A DNA stretch of 64,000 nucleotides from Megascapheus bottae (taxonomy: Eukaryota > Chordata > Mammalia > Rodentia > Geomyidae): the NCBI GenBank assembly GCA_024803745.1, contig JANJXV010000024.1:13097427-13161426 (forward strand). The letters run 5' to 3'. The position numbers and the translations under genes are program-made. This document shows positions 9,473-19,185 of the stretch, piece after piece (the first letter of the stretch is position 1; each line of letters starts with the position of its first letter). A model generated the notes under the pieces. It had not been told where the DNA came from. It did no database searches and was given only the letters and a program-made list of their open reading frames with translations.

Positions 9473-9784
9473 AATAAATTCTTGATAATTACATTCTAAC
9501 GTAAGCTAGTTTAATTTGATCTCAAGTTATCTGTTTTGATGGTGTGAAAGGTTTTTTTTTTCCTGTAAAAGAAGTTCCTAAGCTTCACCAACCGAGTGTT
9601 AAGGAGGTTCCACAGAAACGATCTTTAGAACACCAACTAAGTAATCGGGTGCGCTCACTCAGTTAATGGTATCCCTTCTTTTTCCCCTTCCACAAGTCTG
9701 ACAAGACACTGAAATCGACCAATTATGGTAAACCCAGTCTCCACAATTCGTCTCCACAGACTGAACTCGCGGATGAAGAGAGGA

Positions 9785-9855
9785 CCCCGCCGCCCCGCCG
9801 CCCCGCCGCCCCGCCGCCCCGCCGCCCCGCCGCCCCGCCGCCCCGCCGCCCCGCC
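9785..9855. repeat. 8-bp CCCCGCCG tandem repeat, 8 exact copies plus partial
   Basis: CCCCGCCG is repeated perfectly from 9785 to 9848 with a partial unit after. On the ZC3HC1 sense strand it reads CGGCGGGG and starts about 50 nt into intron 1. It is G-rich on the non-template strand of ZC3HC1, which favours R-loops or G-quadruplexes. Confidence 0.93.
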
Positions 9856-9906
9856 CGGCTTCCCCACTTCAGGCCGGACCCAGGGTGGGGGGATTGAAAA
9901 ACTCAC

Positions 9907-10052
9907 GCTTCTCCGCTTCCATCTTCCGGGGCAATCCCCTCGTCTATGAGCTGCCGGACTTTTTGGGGGGTCCCTTCTGGGGAACGAACGATTGTACCCC
10001 AATTCTTTTCAATCCCGGCGGCAAACGGCTGCTCCTCGCTGGGCGCCGCCAT
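9907..10052 (-). CDS. ZC3HC1: ZC3HC1 coding exon 1
   Basis: Encodes residues 1-48 plus two bases of residue 49. It starts MAAPSEEQPF and includes the family segment IEKNWGTIVRSPEGTPQK, then ends near APEDGSGE. The start ATG at 10052-10050 has A at -3 and G at +4, a strong context, and lies inside a TISU/YY1 element. The exon ends with ...GAAGC followed by a GTGAGT donor (9906-9901). Joining GC to the first G of exon 2 makes Ala49 and keeps the frame. This N-terminal region precedes the zinc finger and is expected to be mostly flexible. It lies inside a CpG island. Confidence 0.95.
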
Positions 10053-10056
10053 CTTG
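10045..10056 (-). promoter_or_regulatory. TISU / YY1 element over the ZC3HC1 start codon
   Basis: Minus-strand sequence CAAGATGGCGGC is a perfect match to the TISU consensus SAASATGGCGGC, with its ATG being the ZC3HC1 start. This element acts as a YY1 site in DNA and as a translation initiator in mRNAs with very short 5' leaders. It predicts a transcription start only tens of bases right of 10056. Confidence 0.88.
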
Positions 10057-10094
10057 GTGCGTTGAAGAATTGCTTCCCCGAGGGTTGGAAGACT

Positions 10095-10106
10095 CGGGAA
10101 CTTCCG
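10095..10106 (-). promoter_or_regulatory. ETS-like motif in the ZC3HC1 promoter
   Basis: Plus-strand GGGAACTTCCGTTC contains ACTTCCG, i.e. CGGAAGT on the minus strand, a core ETS/GABP site. It lies about 45 bp upstream of the ATG, the usual place for such sites in housekeeping TATA-less promoters. Confidence 0.55.
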
Positions 10107-10132
10107 TTCTGTCAGGTGAAGGTCCGCCTCCT

Positions 10133-10320
10133 GGGGCGGGGCCGGGCGGCGGGGCGGGGCCGGGCGGCGGGGCGGGGCCGGGCGGCGGGGCGGGGCCGGG
10201 CGGCGGGGCGGGGCCGGGCGGCGGGGCGGGGCCGGGCGGCGGGGCGGGGCCGGGCGGCGGGGCGGGGCCGGGCGGCGGGGCGGGGCCGGGCGGCGGGGCG
10301 GGGCCGGGCGGCGGGGCGGC
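10133..10320. repeat. 18-bp GC-box minisatellite, about 10.4 copies
   Basis: The unit GGGGCGGGGCCGGGCGGC repeats ten times with essentially no divergence, plus a partial unit. Each unit contains a GGGGCGGGG Sp1/KLF box and several G runs on the plus strand, so the array has strong G-quadruplex potential. It starts about 80 bp upstream of the ZC3HC1 start codon, inside its promoter. The near-perfect copies indicate recent expansion or homogenisation. Confidence 0.95.
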
Positions 10321-10339
10321 TGCCGCCTTCCCTTCCTGG

Positions 10340-11100
10340 GCCAGACAGCCCTTGAGGATGGGTGTACCGGTTAGGACTAAATCCAGCTAGTATATTTAAG
10401 TTTCGAAGGGGCCTTTAGAGCGCTGTGTTCAAATTCAGCAGGGATGAAGAGTCCAGTGTAATTTTCAAGGAATTAACTCACTTTGTAAATTATCATTAAA
10501 CAAGGACATAGCCACCTTCGTTGTTACAATTGATTTGGAATTCTTGCAAGAATCGTGGATGGTATAAGTCCGTGGTATTTGACACTACTTAGCATTCCCT
10601 TCTTTGTCTAACAAATATTTTTTTCTATGTGTCCAACTGACATAGTACTAGGCACTGGCAATCACAATAGTGAACAGGAGAGATGTAGGTAATTTGAGTG
10701 CTGGGGATCAAATCCACAATGCTGGACAAGCATTACATCACCGAACTACATCCCTAACTAGACATAGTGAATTTCAAGGATGTTAGACATCGAGGTATAT
10801 TTAAATACCTTTTTATTTTTTGTTTTGTAGATGCTCAGGGTTAAACCCAGGGCTTCACACTAGCACTGTGCCACTGAGCTGTCTCTCTGCTATAGTGATG
10901 AAATTGTGAGTATAAGGGCTCCAAAGGCTTACCACCAAGGACATACTAGGAAGACCAAAGGTTTGCAGAATCTCCTGAGAAAGTCAACACTCAAGTTGAG
11001 ATGGATGAGATTGTAAGGAAGAAATCTGAACAGAATCTTCTAACAGTGATGTGATTGAGCAATGGGCAAAAAACTGTAACAGCAGGCTATGAAATGTTCT
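10340..11100. other. Intergenic stretch between the two divergent genes, mostly unique
   Basis: Contains an L2-like relic at about 10605-10690 (CATAGTACTAGGCACTGGCA...AATAGTGAACAG) and minus-strand ID-like relics at 10693-10760 and 10808-10895. No gene is visible. Confidence 0.6.
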
Positions 11101-11113
11101 TTTCTTGGTCAGG

Positions 11114-11260
11114 GAGTTCGATTCCTTGGTACCACATACATAGAAAAAAGCTGAAAGTGGTGCTGAGTCTCAAGTGGTAGAGCTCTAGCCTTGAGAAAGT
11201 CCAAGGACAATGCTCAGACCCTGAGCTCAAGGCCAGGACTGGCACAAAAAAAAAAAAAAA
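11114..11260 (+). mobile_element. SINE-T, 5' truncated
   Basis: Starts at the B-box region (GTTCGATTCCTTGGTACC) and runs through the right monomer into an A tail. Confidence 0.85.
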
Positions 11261-11278
11261 TTCCTCTCTTTCTCTTTC

Positions 11279-11281
11279 ACA

Positions 11282-11335
<54 letters not shown>
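11279..11335. repeat. (CA)/(TG)n microsatellite
   Basis: About 26 TG dinucleotides after CACACACG. Followed at 11336-11435 by a minus-strand SINE relic and at 11460-11607 by a SINE-T lacking part of its right monomer. Confidence 0.92.
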
Positions 11336-11339
<4 letters not shown>

Positions 11340-11664
11340 TTGAGGCTTAAACTTAGGGCCTAGGCGCTGACCCTCTATCAAGACACTCTAACATTTGAGC
11401 CACAGCTTCACTTCTAGTTGGGGAATGGGGAGATCATAGTCTGATATTTTTGTGTGTGTGTGCCAGTCCTGGGACTTGATATCAGGGCCTGGTACTTGAG
11501 TCACAGCATCACTTCTGACTTTTTCTGTGTATGTGGTACCAAGGAATCAAACCCAGGGCTTCGTGCATGCTAGGCAAGCACTCTACTACTAGGCCACCCT
11601 CCCAGCCCCTTGATAATGGCCATTCTGACTGAGGTGAGGTAGAATCTCGATGTTGTCTTGATTT

Positions 11665-11872
11665 GCATTTCTTTTTTTTTTTTTTTTTGCCAGTCCTGGG
11701 CTTGAGCTCAGGGCCTGAGCACTATCCTTGGATTTTCTCAAGGCTAGAGCTCTACCACTTGAGCCTCAGCACCACTTCTGGCCTTTTTCTATGTATGTGG
11801 TACCGAGGAATTGCACCCGGGGCTTCATGCATGCTAGGCAAGCACTTTAACCACTAGGCCAAACTCCAGACC
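11665..11872 (-). mobile_element. Young SINE-T inserted into the L1, with TSD
   Basis: The flanks CTTGATTTGCATTTCTTTT occur at 11658 onward and again from about 11873, a clear target-site duplication. The host L1 sequence resumes exactly after it. Confidence 0.92.
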
Positions 11873-12165
11873 CCTTGATTTGCATTTCTTTTATGGCCAG
11901 ATATGTTGAACATCTCTTCAGGTATCTATTGGCCATTCTTATTTCTTCTTTTGGAGAAATTTTTCTTTAAGTTTTTAGACCATTTATTAATTGGGCTATT
12001 GTTTATTATTTGTTTTGAGGAGGTTTAATTTTTTGAGCTCTTGAGTTTTGTTTTAGATACGAGCCCCTTGTCTGATGCATAGCTGGTAACAATCCTATTT
12101 ATCTTGCTAGCTATGTCCATGTACCATGGTGAAACTCTTCAGTCTGATGCAATCCCATTTATCTA

Positions 12166-12169
<4 letters not shown>

Positions 12170-12212
<43 letters not shown>
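12170..12212. repeat. (TG)n microsatellite inside the L1
   Basis: About 21 TG repeats in the middle of the antisense L1. Confidence 0.9.
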
Positions 12213-12214
<2 letters not shown>

Positions 12215-12814
12215 CTGGATTTTTTTTCTTAGGAAGTGTCAACCTGTGCCAAGGAACCTTAGTATTTCCCATTCTGTAATATTTTCAGGGTATCTGGTCT
12301 TACATGAAGGTTTTTGACCCATCTGTAGTTGATTCTGGTGCATGATGATTTTAAAGAATCTGACTTCAATTTTCTGCATGTGTATAGCCAATTCTGCCAG
12401 CACTATTCTTTGCAGAGGCTGTCTTTCTTCCATCCTGTGTATTTTATCACATATTGAAGGTGGCTACTATAGGTCTGTAGGTTTGTTTCTGCGCCTTCTA
12501 ATCCATTGGTCCTTAAGCTTATGCTTATACCAGTACCAAACCATTTTTTTATTACTACACCTTTGAAATATAGTTTTGAAGTTTGGTATTGATATTCCCC
12601 CAGTGCAGGTCTTCCTACTGAGGATTTGGGTCTCCTCTTATTTCGTATGAATTTTTGGATTGCCTCGTCTATATTGTTGAAGAATGTTGGGATTTCAATG
12701 GGTATTGCATTGAATTTGTAGATAGCTTTGGGCAGTATTGCCATTTTCACAATGTTATTCCTTCCAGTCTAGGAGCATGGGCGATTTTTCAGTTTTTCTT
12801 TTTTCTTTTTGTCC

Positions 12815-13302
12815 ATTCTCCTTTTTTTTTCTTGTTGGTTGTGGGGCTTGAACTCTGGGCCTGGAAATTGTTCCTGAGCTCTAGCTCAAGCCCTAGCCCT
12901 TGAACCACAGCACCACTTTCTGTTTTTTAGTGGTCAATTGGCAATAAGCTTCTCATAGACAGTTTAGTGCCCAGACTGGCCTAGAACCATGATCCTCAGA
13001 TCTCAGCCTCCTAAGTAGCTAGGATTACAGGCATAAGCCACCACACCTGGCTATAATTTACATTTATGACAATATAATTGACTGATGTTGCTTTGCTAAA
13101 ATACAATCCTGGTAACTGGGTGCCAGTGGCTCATATTTGTAATCCTACCATCTTGTGAGGCTGAGATCTGAGGATCATTGTTCAAAGACAGTCTGGACAA
13201 AAGTCTGTGAGACTCTTATCTCCATTTAACCACAAAAATGCCAAAAGTGAAGCTCAGAGTCAGTACCCAGGCCCTGAGTGCAAGCCCTAGAACTGGCATG
13301 CA
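12815..13302. mobile_element. SINE-B minus (12819-13055) and SINE-B plus (13114-13302)
   Basis: Two SINE-B copies in opposite orientation. The second ends at GGCATGCATACACATACAC, grading into a CA/TG/TA microsatellite. Confidence 0.83.
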
Positions 13303-13384
13303 TACACATACACACACACACAATATCTGAGTGTGTGTGTGTGTGTGTGTGTGTATACATATATATACATATATATATATATGG
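13303..13384. repeat. (CA)(TG)(TA) compound microsatellite
   Basis: ACACACAC..., GTGTGTGT and TATATATA blocks in the tail position of the preceding SINE-B. Confidence 0.88.
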
Positions 13385-13994
13385 AAGAAGTAGAAAACGA
13401 TACCCCCAGTCTCAATTCTCCATTTAATCTGATTGTATATTTTAGTTTTAAAATTAACACATGTAGAATGTGCCTGTCCAGATAAAGTCATTATACTACA
13501 AATACAAAATTAGTATAATTCCAAGGATTTGTTTACTTTTTCAGGATAAGTGGACTTAATAGTCCACAAAAATGTAGCCAGACAGTGTTCCTGTAATGTC
13601 AACTTAATGAGATGTGACTCGGTATCTTCCTAAACTGTCTTGTTCTCATTGTAGTTAAGTTAGTGTTACTGCAATCTGCATTAGATAAGTATCTAAACCA
13701 ATTATTGCTGAACCTGGAAACAGGAAATAATATCTAGACTTCAAGTTCAATTATTGCAGATATTGAAAAATTGGTCTGGTACTTTCTATTAAGATTGTTA
13801 AAGGAAAGAAGGGAAAACAACTGTCTCATTGGCCTCATTTAAAAGTTGATTGACATTAGTCAGATTTCTTTTCAAGCATCTAGTTTTTATTGGACTTGAA
13901 ATATTAGAACCAACTACTGTGAATCATGTCTTTGGATTGCCTGCTGTGATGTTATGCACGTTTCATTTGTTTTGAGAACACACTTACATGTTAC
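13385..13994. other. Unique intergenic sequence
   Basis: AT-rich with no repeat or coding signature that I recognise. Confidence 0.5.
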
Positions 13995-14330
13995 TCAGCA
14001 GCCTTTCTTTCTCTTTCTTTCTTTCTTTCTTTCTCTCTTTCTTTCTTTCTTTCTTTCTCTCTCTTTCTTTCTTTCTTTCTTTCTCTCTTTCTTTCGAGTC
14101 ATGGGTCTTGAACTCGGCCTGGGTACTGTTCCTGAGCTGGTCAGCTCAAGGCTACCATCCTACCCTTGAGCCAAGCCCCACTTCTCGTTTTCTAGAAGTT
14201 AAGTAGAGATAAGAGTCTCAGGTCCTTTTGTGCCCAGGCTGGCTTTGAACCTTGATCCTCAGATCTCAGCCTCTTGAGTAGCTAGGATTACAGGCGTGAG
14301 CCACCACACCCAGCTTCAGCAGCCTTTCTT
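13995..14330 (-). mobile_element. SINE-B with (CTTT)n tail and TSD
   Basis: Minus-strand SINE-B body at 14096-14315. On its 3' (left) side the A-tail has become a (CTTT)/(CTCTTT) tract (about 14005-14095). The target-site duplication TCAGCAGCCTTTCTT lies at both outer ends (from 13996 and from 14316), so the microsatellite sits inside the insertion. Confidence 0.92.
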
Positions 14331-14761
14331 TTATCATTGGCCTGTGACAGCAAAAGTAATAAATTGTTTTAGCATATCATTTTCAGGATGCCCAATGGAA
14401 AAAGTGGAACGTATTAAATTAACATTTTTTTCATTTTTTTCCAGTTTTAAAATACTTTAACAAAAGCAGAGTCTTTATTAGTAATGACTGCAAAATCCTA
14501 AGACTTAGTGATATTGTACTTAAATCATAGTCTAAACAGGAATTCCAATCTTTAATTATGTTGCTGTTCAAAACTCATATCCATGATTAGCATGGCATGT
14601 GGAAGACACTTAGAAACAGAGCTTTTTCCTCCGTTGAGGCTACAGCCTGGAGGTGGCGTCACCCACAGCAGGGAACAGGTCCCAGTACAAGTCCTCAGTT
14701 CCGTTCACTAGCTAGTGATCCTTGGACACTTGATTTTACTATTGTTTTTATTTTTTTTTAA

Positions 14762-15490
14762 TATTTTTTTGGCCAGTCCTGGGGCTTGAGCTCAGCGCCT
14801 GGGCACTGTCCCTGAGCTGCTTTTGCTCAAGGCTAGCACTCTACCACTTAAGCCACAGCATCACTTCTGGCTTTCTATGTTTATCTTATACTGAGGAACC
14901 AACCCCAGGGCTTCAAGTATGCTAGGCAAGCACCACTAAGCCACTTTCACTCCTTGGCTAGTGCTCCCAAGCTATGATTTTTTTTTTTTTTTGCTAGTCC
15001 TGGGCCTGAGCTCAGGACCTGAGCACTGTCCTTGGACTTTCTCAAGGCTAGAGCTCTACCACTTGCACCTCAGCACCACTTCCAGCTTTTTTCTATGTAT
15101 GTGGTACCAAGGAATCGAACCTGGGTCTTCATGCATGCTAGGCAAGCACTCTACCACTAGGCCAAACTCCTGGCCCCTGAAGTCTTTTTATCTAAACCTC
15201 AAAGGCAAGTTCTGGGGAAAGAGGGAGGTCGGATAATGGTACCAAAATACAGCTAGACCGAAGTAATGTCATAATGTTCTTGGTCATGGGGCTTGAACTC
15301 AGGGCCTGGCTGTTGTTTCTGAGATTTTCTACTCAAGGCTAGCACTGTATCACTTTGAATCACAGCTCTACTTCTAGTTTTCTTGTGGTTAATTGGCAGT
15401 AAGATGCTCATGGACTTTCATGCTCAGGCTGGTTTTGAACCACGGTCCTGAGTAGCTAGAATTACAGGTATGAACTACAAGCACCCAGCT
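14762..15490 (-). mobile_element. SINE-T (14762-14950), SINE-T (14979-15177), SINE-B (15277-15489)
   Basis: Three minus-strand copies. The middle one is close to the young form (poly-T 14979-14992, head ...CTCCTGGCCC); the outer two are more diverged. Confidence 0.86.
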
Positions 15491-15657
15491 TATCTTAATA
15501 TTCTATAGCACAGCAAAATAACTATAGTTCATAACAACTTATATATTTTATAAAGAGGTAGAAGAGAGGAGTTTGAAGCATCTCAGTAGAAAGAAATGAC
15601 AAATGTTTAAAAAGAGAATGCTGTTTTCCATTATATGACTTATATTACGTACATATA

Positions 15658-15852
15658 GGCTGGGAGTATGGCCTAGTGGTAGAGTGCTCTCCTAGCATGC
15701 TCGAAGCCCTGGGTTCAATTCCTAGGTACCACATATACAGAAAAAGCTGGAAGGCTCAAATGATAGAGTACTAGCCTTGAGAAAGCTCAAGGACAGTGCC
15801 CAGACCCTGAGTTCAAGTCCCAGGACTAGCACAAATGAATAAATAATAAAAA
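15658..15852 (+). mobile_element. SINE-T with AATA-rich tail
   Basis: Begins GGCTGGGAGTATGGCCTAGTG, has a short internal deletion in the right monomer start, and ends in AATAAATAATAAAAAATA. Confidence 0.87.
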
Positions 15853-15919
15853 ATAGAACTTACAGTATGTACATGTATCAAGTGATCACATGGTACTTCA
15901 TAAATATATACAGTTGCGT

Positions 15920-16260
15920 TATTTATTTATTTAGTGCTTTGAACTTGAACTTGGCCTTATGCTTGCTAGTCAGGTGTTCTACTACTGAGCTGTAACCCTT
16001 TATTCAAACTTATTAGTCTGAGATAAAGTCTTGCTTTTTGCCTGAGTGTGTGCCTTGATCTCAATACTCCTATTTTACGACTTCCACTGTAGTCTTTACA
16101 ACAGATACAGGCTACCAGCCCTACCTTTCTTCTATTGAAATGGAGTCTCTTGAAGATTTTTCTCCCAGGCCTGTTGGGAACCTCAGTTCTTGTCTCAGTG
16201 TCCCACAGAGCTGGGATAACAGATGTTCACTATTATACCCAACCATAGATTGAGAAGGGA
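15920..16260 (-). mobile_element. Old ID-like and B1-like relics
   Basis: A minus-strand ID-like monomer at 15923-16000 (TGCTTGCTAGTCAGGTGTTCTA) and two B1-like pieces to about 16250 (GCTGGGATAACAGATG). Confidence 0.5.
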
Positions 16261-16368
16261 CTTTCATGAATTCTTAGCTTGGGGCTGGTCTCAAACTGTA
16301 ATCCTTCTGATCTCAAACATCTGAGTAACTAAGAGTACCTGACTTCGGCTTTTTTCATAACTTCTAAT

Positions 16369-16930
16369 TTTTTTGTCAGTTGTGGGGCTTGAATTAAGGG
16401 TCTGGGAGTTGTCACTGAGCCCTTTTGCTCAAGGCTGGCACTCTACCACTTTGAGCTATAGCTCCACTTCTGATTTTTGAGTGGTTAATTGGAGATAAGA
16501 GTCTCTCAGTGACTTTTCTGCCCACATTGGCTTTGAACCACAATCCTCAGATCTCAGCCTCCTGAGTAGCTAGGGTTATAGCTGTGAGTCACCAGCATCT
16601 TGCTGTTTTTTGTTTTTTAATAATATTAAAGGTATGATATTGCTTTTGTGTGTAGGTTGACGTGGAACTGAGATCTTCATGATCTATACCTCCTACATAG
16701 CGGGTTCCAGTCATGAGCTACAACATGTAGACACTGGTTGACAAGGGGTCTTCCTTTTTTTTTTTTTTGCCAGTCTTGGGGCTTGAACTCAGGGCCTGGG
16801 CACTGTCCCTGGGCTTTCTCAAGGCTAGAACTCTACCATTTGAGCAACAGTACCATTTCTGCAAATCAAACCCAGGGCTTTGTGCATGCTAGATGAGCCT
16901 TCTACCACTAGGCCACACTCCTGGCCCTTT
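16369..16930 (-). mobile_element. SINE-B (16369-16600) and SINE-T (16756-16926)
   Basis: Both minus-strand. The SINE-T has lost about 35 bp at the monomer junction. Confidence 0.82.
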
Positions 16931-17071
16931 CTTGACATTTTTGCCTAGGCTGGCCTAGAAATATCAATCCTTCTTTGCTCTTATGTTTGGGTAGGAAGAG
17001 ACTGGAATTTAAAGGCTCTGAAGTCTATTCTGCCTTCCAACAAGGGCTGTCCAAGTTGAATATATAAAGAT

Positions 17072-17181
17072 GTCTTCTTCCTCCTCCACCTCTTCTTCTC
17101 CCTCCTCTCTTCCTCTGCCTCCTCCCCTCCTCCTTTCCCTCCTTCCTCTCTCCTCCTCCTCTTCTTCCTCCTCCTGTTCCC

Positions 17182-17214
<33 letters not shown>

Positions 17215-17240
17215 TCTCCTTCCACCTCTCATCTTCATCC
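17072..17240. repeat. Polypyrimidine (CCT/CTT)n tract
   Basis: About 170 bases nearly all C/T on the plus strand (TCCTCCTCTTCTTCC type). Long, biased open frames on both strands (poly-Ser on one, Arg/Glu/Gly-rich on the other) are artefacts of it. The tract can form H-DNA triplexes. Confidence 0.92.
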
Positions 17241-17500
17241 TTTTTGAATAGGATTTTATTTTTCAGAGTAGTTTTAGGGTCACAGCAAAACTGAGTGGAC
17301 ACCACAGACAGCACCCACCATTCTTCCCTCTACACAGCCTCTCCCTTCATTATCATCCCACACCAGTGTGTAGTTCATCTGTTATAATCAATGAACCATT
17401 GTTGCCACATCATTATCAGTCAAAGTCCATGGTCTACAATAGCACAGTCTATAATTGTTCTTACAGGCTAGTTTATTTAAAAAAAGCCGTTTATGAGGGG
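17241..17500 (-). mobile_element. Ancient L1M-like fragment, antisense
   Basis: TTTTAGGGTCACAGCAAAAC...CATCATTATCAGTCAAAGTCC matches, from memory, the antisense 3' end of old mammalian L1 subfamilies. Confidence 0.6.
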
Positions 17501-17772
17501 GAAACTCAGATATATGCAAAAGAAGAGAGAGCCTATATAACAAATGCCTAATACCCACCATATAGCTACATTAAATGGCAACTCGCTGTTTCATCTGCAT
17601 TGATAGTCTCTATCTCTCACCCCGTCCTTCCTGCTGTCCTCACTTCCATTATGTTGAGGCCTATTCTAGATGTTTTGCCAATAAGAACTCTTTTTCAAAC
17701 AAAACATATCCATAATACCTGTTAACTATTCCTCTATCTAATCAAATATTCAAAAATTCTCTATTAAATAGT

Positions 17773-17978
17773 TGGCTTCAGAAGGTTGAGATCTGAAGAT
17801 GCAGTCAAAGACAGTCTGGGCAGTAAAGTTTGAGAGATCCATCTTCAATTAACCAGCAAAACTGCTGGGCTAGAGGTGTGGCTTCAGTAGTAGACTATCA
17901 ACTATGAGAAAGTAAAAGAGCTTAAGGCCCTGAGTTCAAGTCCCTAGTACACACACACACACACACACACACACAGAG
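17773..17978 (+). mobile_element. SINE-B, 5' truncated, ending in (CA)n
   Basis: Starts within the head (AGGTTGAGATCTGAAGATGC), runs through a diverged right half to GTTCAAGTCCCTAGTAC, then a (CA) tract to 17976. Confidence 0.72.
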
Positions 17979-17979
17979 C

Positions 17980-18770
17980 TGGCTTGTCTAATCAATACTC
18001 CAAAACAAAACAGTACTTCTGGCTAATATTTCTGTATCAAAGTTTTAATAAACTGTAGGCCTAAGCTGTTCTCCTTTCCTTATAGAATAATGTTAAAGGA
18101 ACTAGTTTGTTTTATAGAGTTTTCTATTTCATGTGGGGTTACAGATTATAACATCAACTTTTAACATATTATCTGTCCTGTTGTCTTCCTTTTTTCCCTC
18201 TGCAACACGGAAAGTCCCTCTCTATGAAACATCGCAGGAGGAAAAAATTCCAACAAATCTAAAAACCTTGAAAAAAAGTTTGCTTCCCCTTCCCTTACCA
18301 TTCATAAACATTAGCGAGTACTCTTCATGTTCCCACTTTGCATTTCATCCTCCAAAGCTCAAAGCCAATTTTTGTTTAATTTTGGAACAACAGATTCTAA
18401 TCTACACATCTACATTTCATTCAATCTAACCGTCCGTTCCAGTTATTTAATTCTTTTTATTGCACATATTATATGCTGGTCTTTTTTTTTTTTTCTGTGA
18501 GCAAAAAGGGTTTGATAGAACAAAACCGTTTACCTAGCCATCAGCCATCTATTGACAGTATCTTTTTCTACACATCGTTGGGTGTTTTTAAAAAATTTTT
18601 TTAAACGTCTTTACTGGTTTTTCAGTAGAGTTTGAAATTGTATTTATATTGCAACTGGTAAGGCTGAACGTTTTTCTATATTTGCTAACCAGGTTTATTC
18701 AGAGTCCCATCAGTTCTCCCTGGCAAGACAGGAGGAATGACGAAACCCGGGAAGATTTTTGTTTTTATAG
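17980..18770. other. Intergenic sequence upstream of the KLHDC10 promoter
   Basis: Mostly AT-rich, possibly containing an old L1/HAL1-type relic around 18220-18430. No gene or clear repeat boundaries. Confidence 0.45.
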
Positions 18771-19185
18771 TTAGGCTTTGACCCCGCCCCTGTCTCCTCG
18801 GGATGGGGTGAGGGGAGGACAAACCCTTTGTGTGTGCTCAGTCGGGGAATGCGACCTGGGTCTGCAAAGCTGGCAGAACACCGTGCTGTCCTGAAACACA
18901 TTCCCGTGTGCAAGCCCTGCTTTTGATTGCAGCGTTTATGAGGAAGATTTCCTGAGTTCCGACCAAGCCTGGAGTCCCGGCCTGGGCCGAGAGCCTCCTG
19001 CAGGCGTGGCTTCACTCGCCTGGGGTTTGATTGACTAGCCTGAACGCGCCAGTTCCGCGGGATAGAGGCGATCTGGGCGTGGCTACTTCTGCCTGGCTCG
19101 GCCCCCTACTTTTTTTTTTTTTAAGCTATAGCTATGGTTACCACGTCTCTCCCCGCCTCCCTCCGCCTCCTAAGAAGACGACTAC

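Larger units (their letters stand above)
36..10052 (-). other. ZC3HC1: ZC3HC1 gene, 5' part (coding exons 1-4 and introns 1-3)
   Basis: Four coding exons read on the minus strand join in frame into residues 1-164 of a protein that agrees closely with mammalian ZC3HC1 (NIPA, about 500 residues) as I remember it. Coding lengths are 146, 112, 151 and 84 nt. Intron 1 (7456-9906) and intron 3 (120-754) are GT-AG. Intron 2 (906-7343) is AT-AC of the U12 type. The remaining exons lie left of position 1. The family protein is a nuclear C3HC zinc-finger protein, described as an F-box-like adaptor controlling cyclin B1 and, more recently, as a nuclear-basket component. No frameshift or stop was seen in the four exons, so the gene appears intact here. 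Confidence 0.95.
9760..10340. promoter_or_regulatory. CpG island / promoter of ZC3HC1
   Basis: A sharply GC- and CpG-rich block in an otherwise AT-rich region. It contains ZC3HC1 exon 1, the TISU element, the ETS-like motif and two GC-rich tandem repeats. No TATA box was seen at a suitable distance, consistent with a housekeeping promoter. Confidence 0.85.
11612..12775 (-). mobile_element. L1 fragment, antisense (ORF2 C-terminal region)
   Basis: Minus-strand reading at 12750-12403 gives MKMAILPKAIYKFNAIPIEI and further L1 ORF2-like C-terminal sequence (FFNNIDEAIQKFIRNKRRP), with decay after. The L1 continues leftward to about 11612 and is interrupted by the SINE at 11665-11872 and by a (TG)n tract at 12170-12212. 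It is a non-functional remnant. Confidence 0.88.

Noticed and set aside
10133..10320. Regularly spaced repeat that might suggest a CRISPR array
   Set aside because: The units are directly tandem with no spacers, in a mammalian promoter.
9885..10390. Gly/Arg/Ala- and Gly/Pro-rich open frames over the 18-bp array
   Set aside because: Translation of the tandem repeat itself; the region is the ZC3HC1 promoter.
12403..12750. A 115-codon minus-strand frame
   Set aside because: A broken piece of L1 ORF2, not a cellular gene.
17009..17314. Glu/Arg-rich and Ser-rich frames
   Set aside because: Artefacts of the polypyrimidine/polypurine tract.
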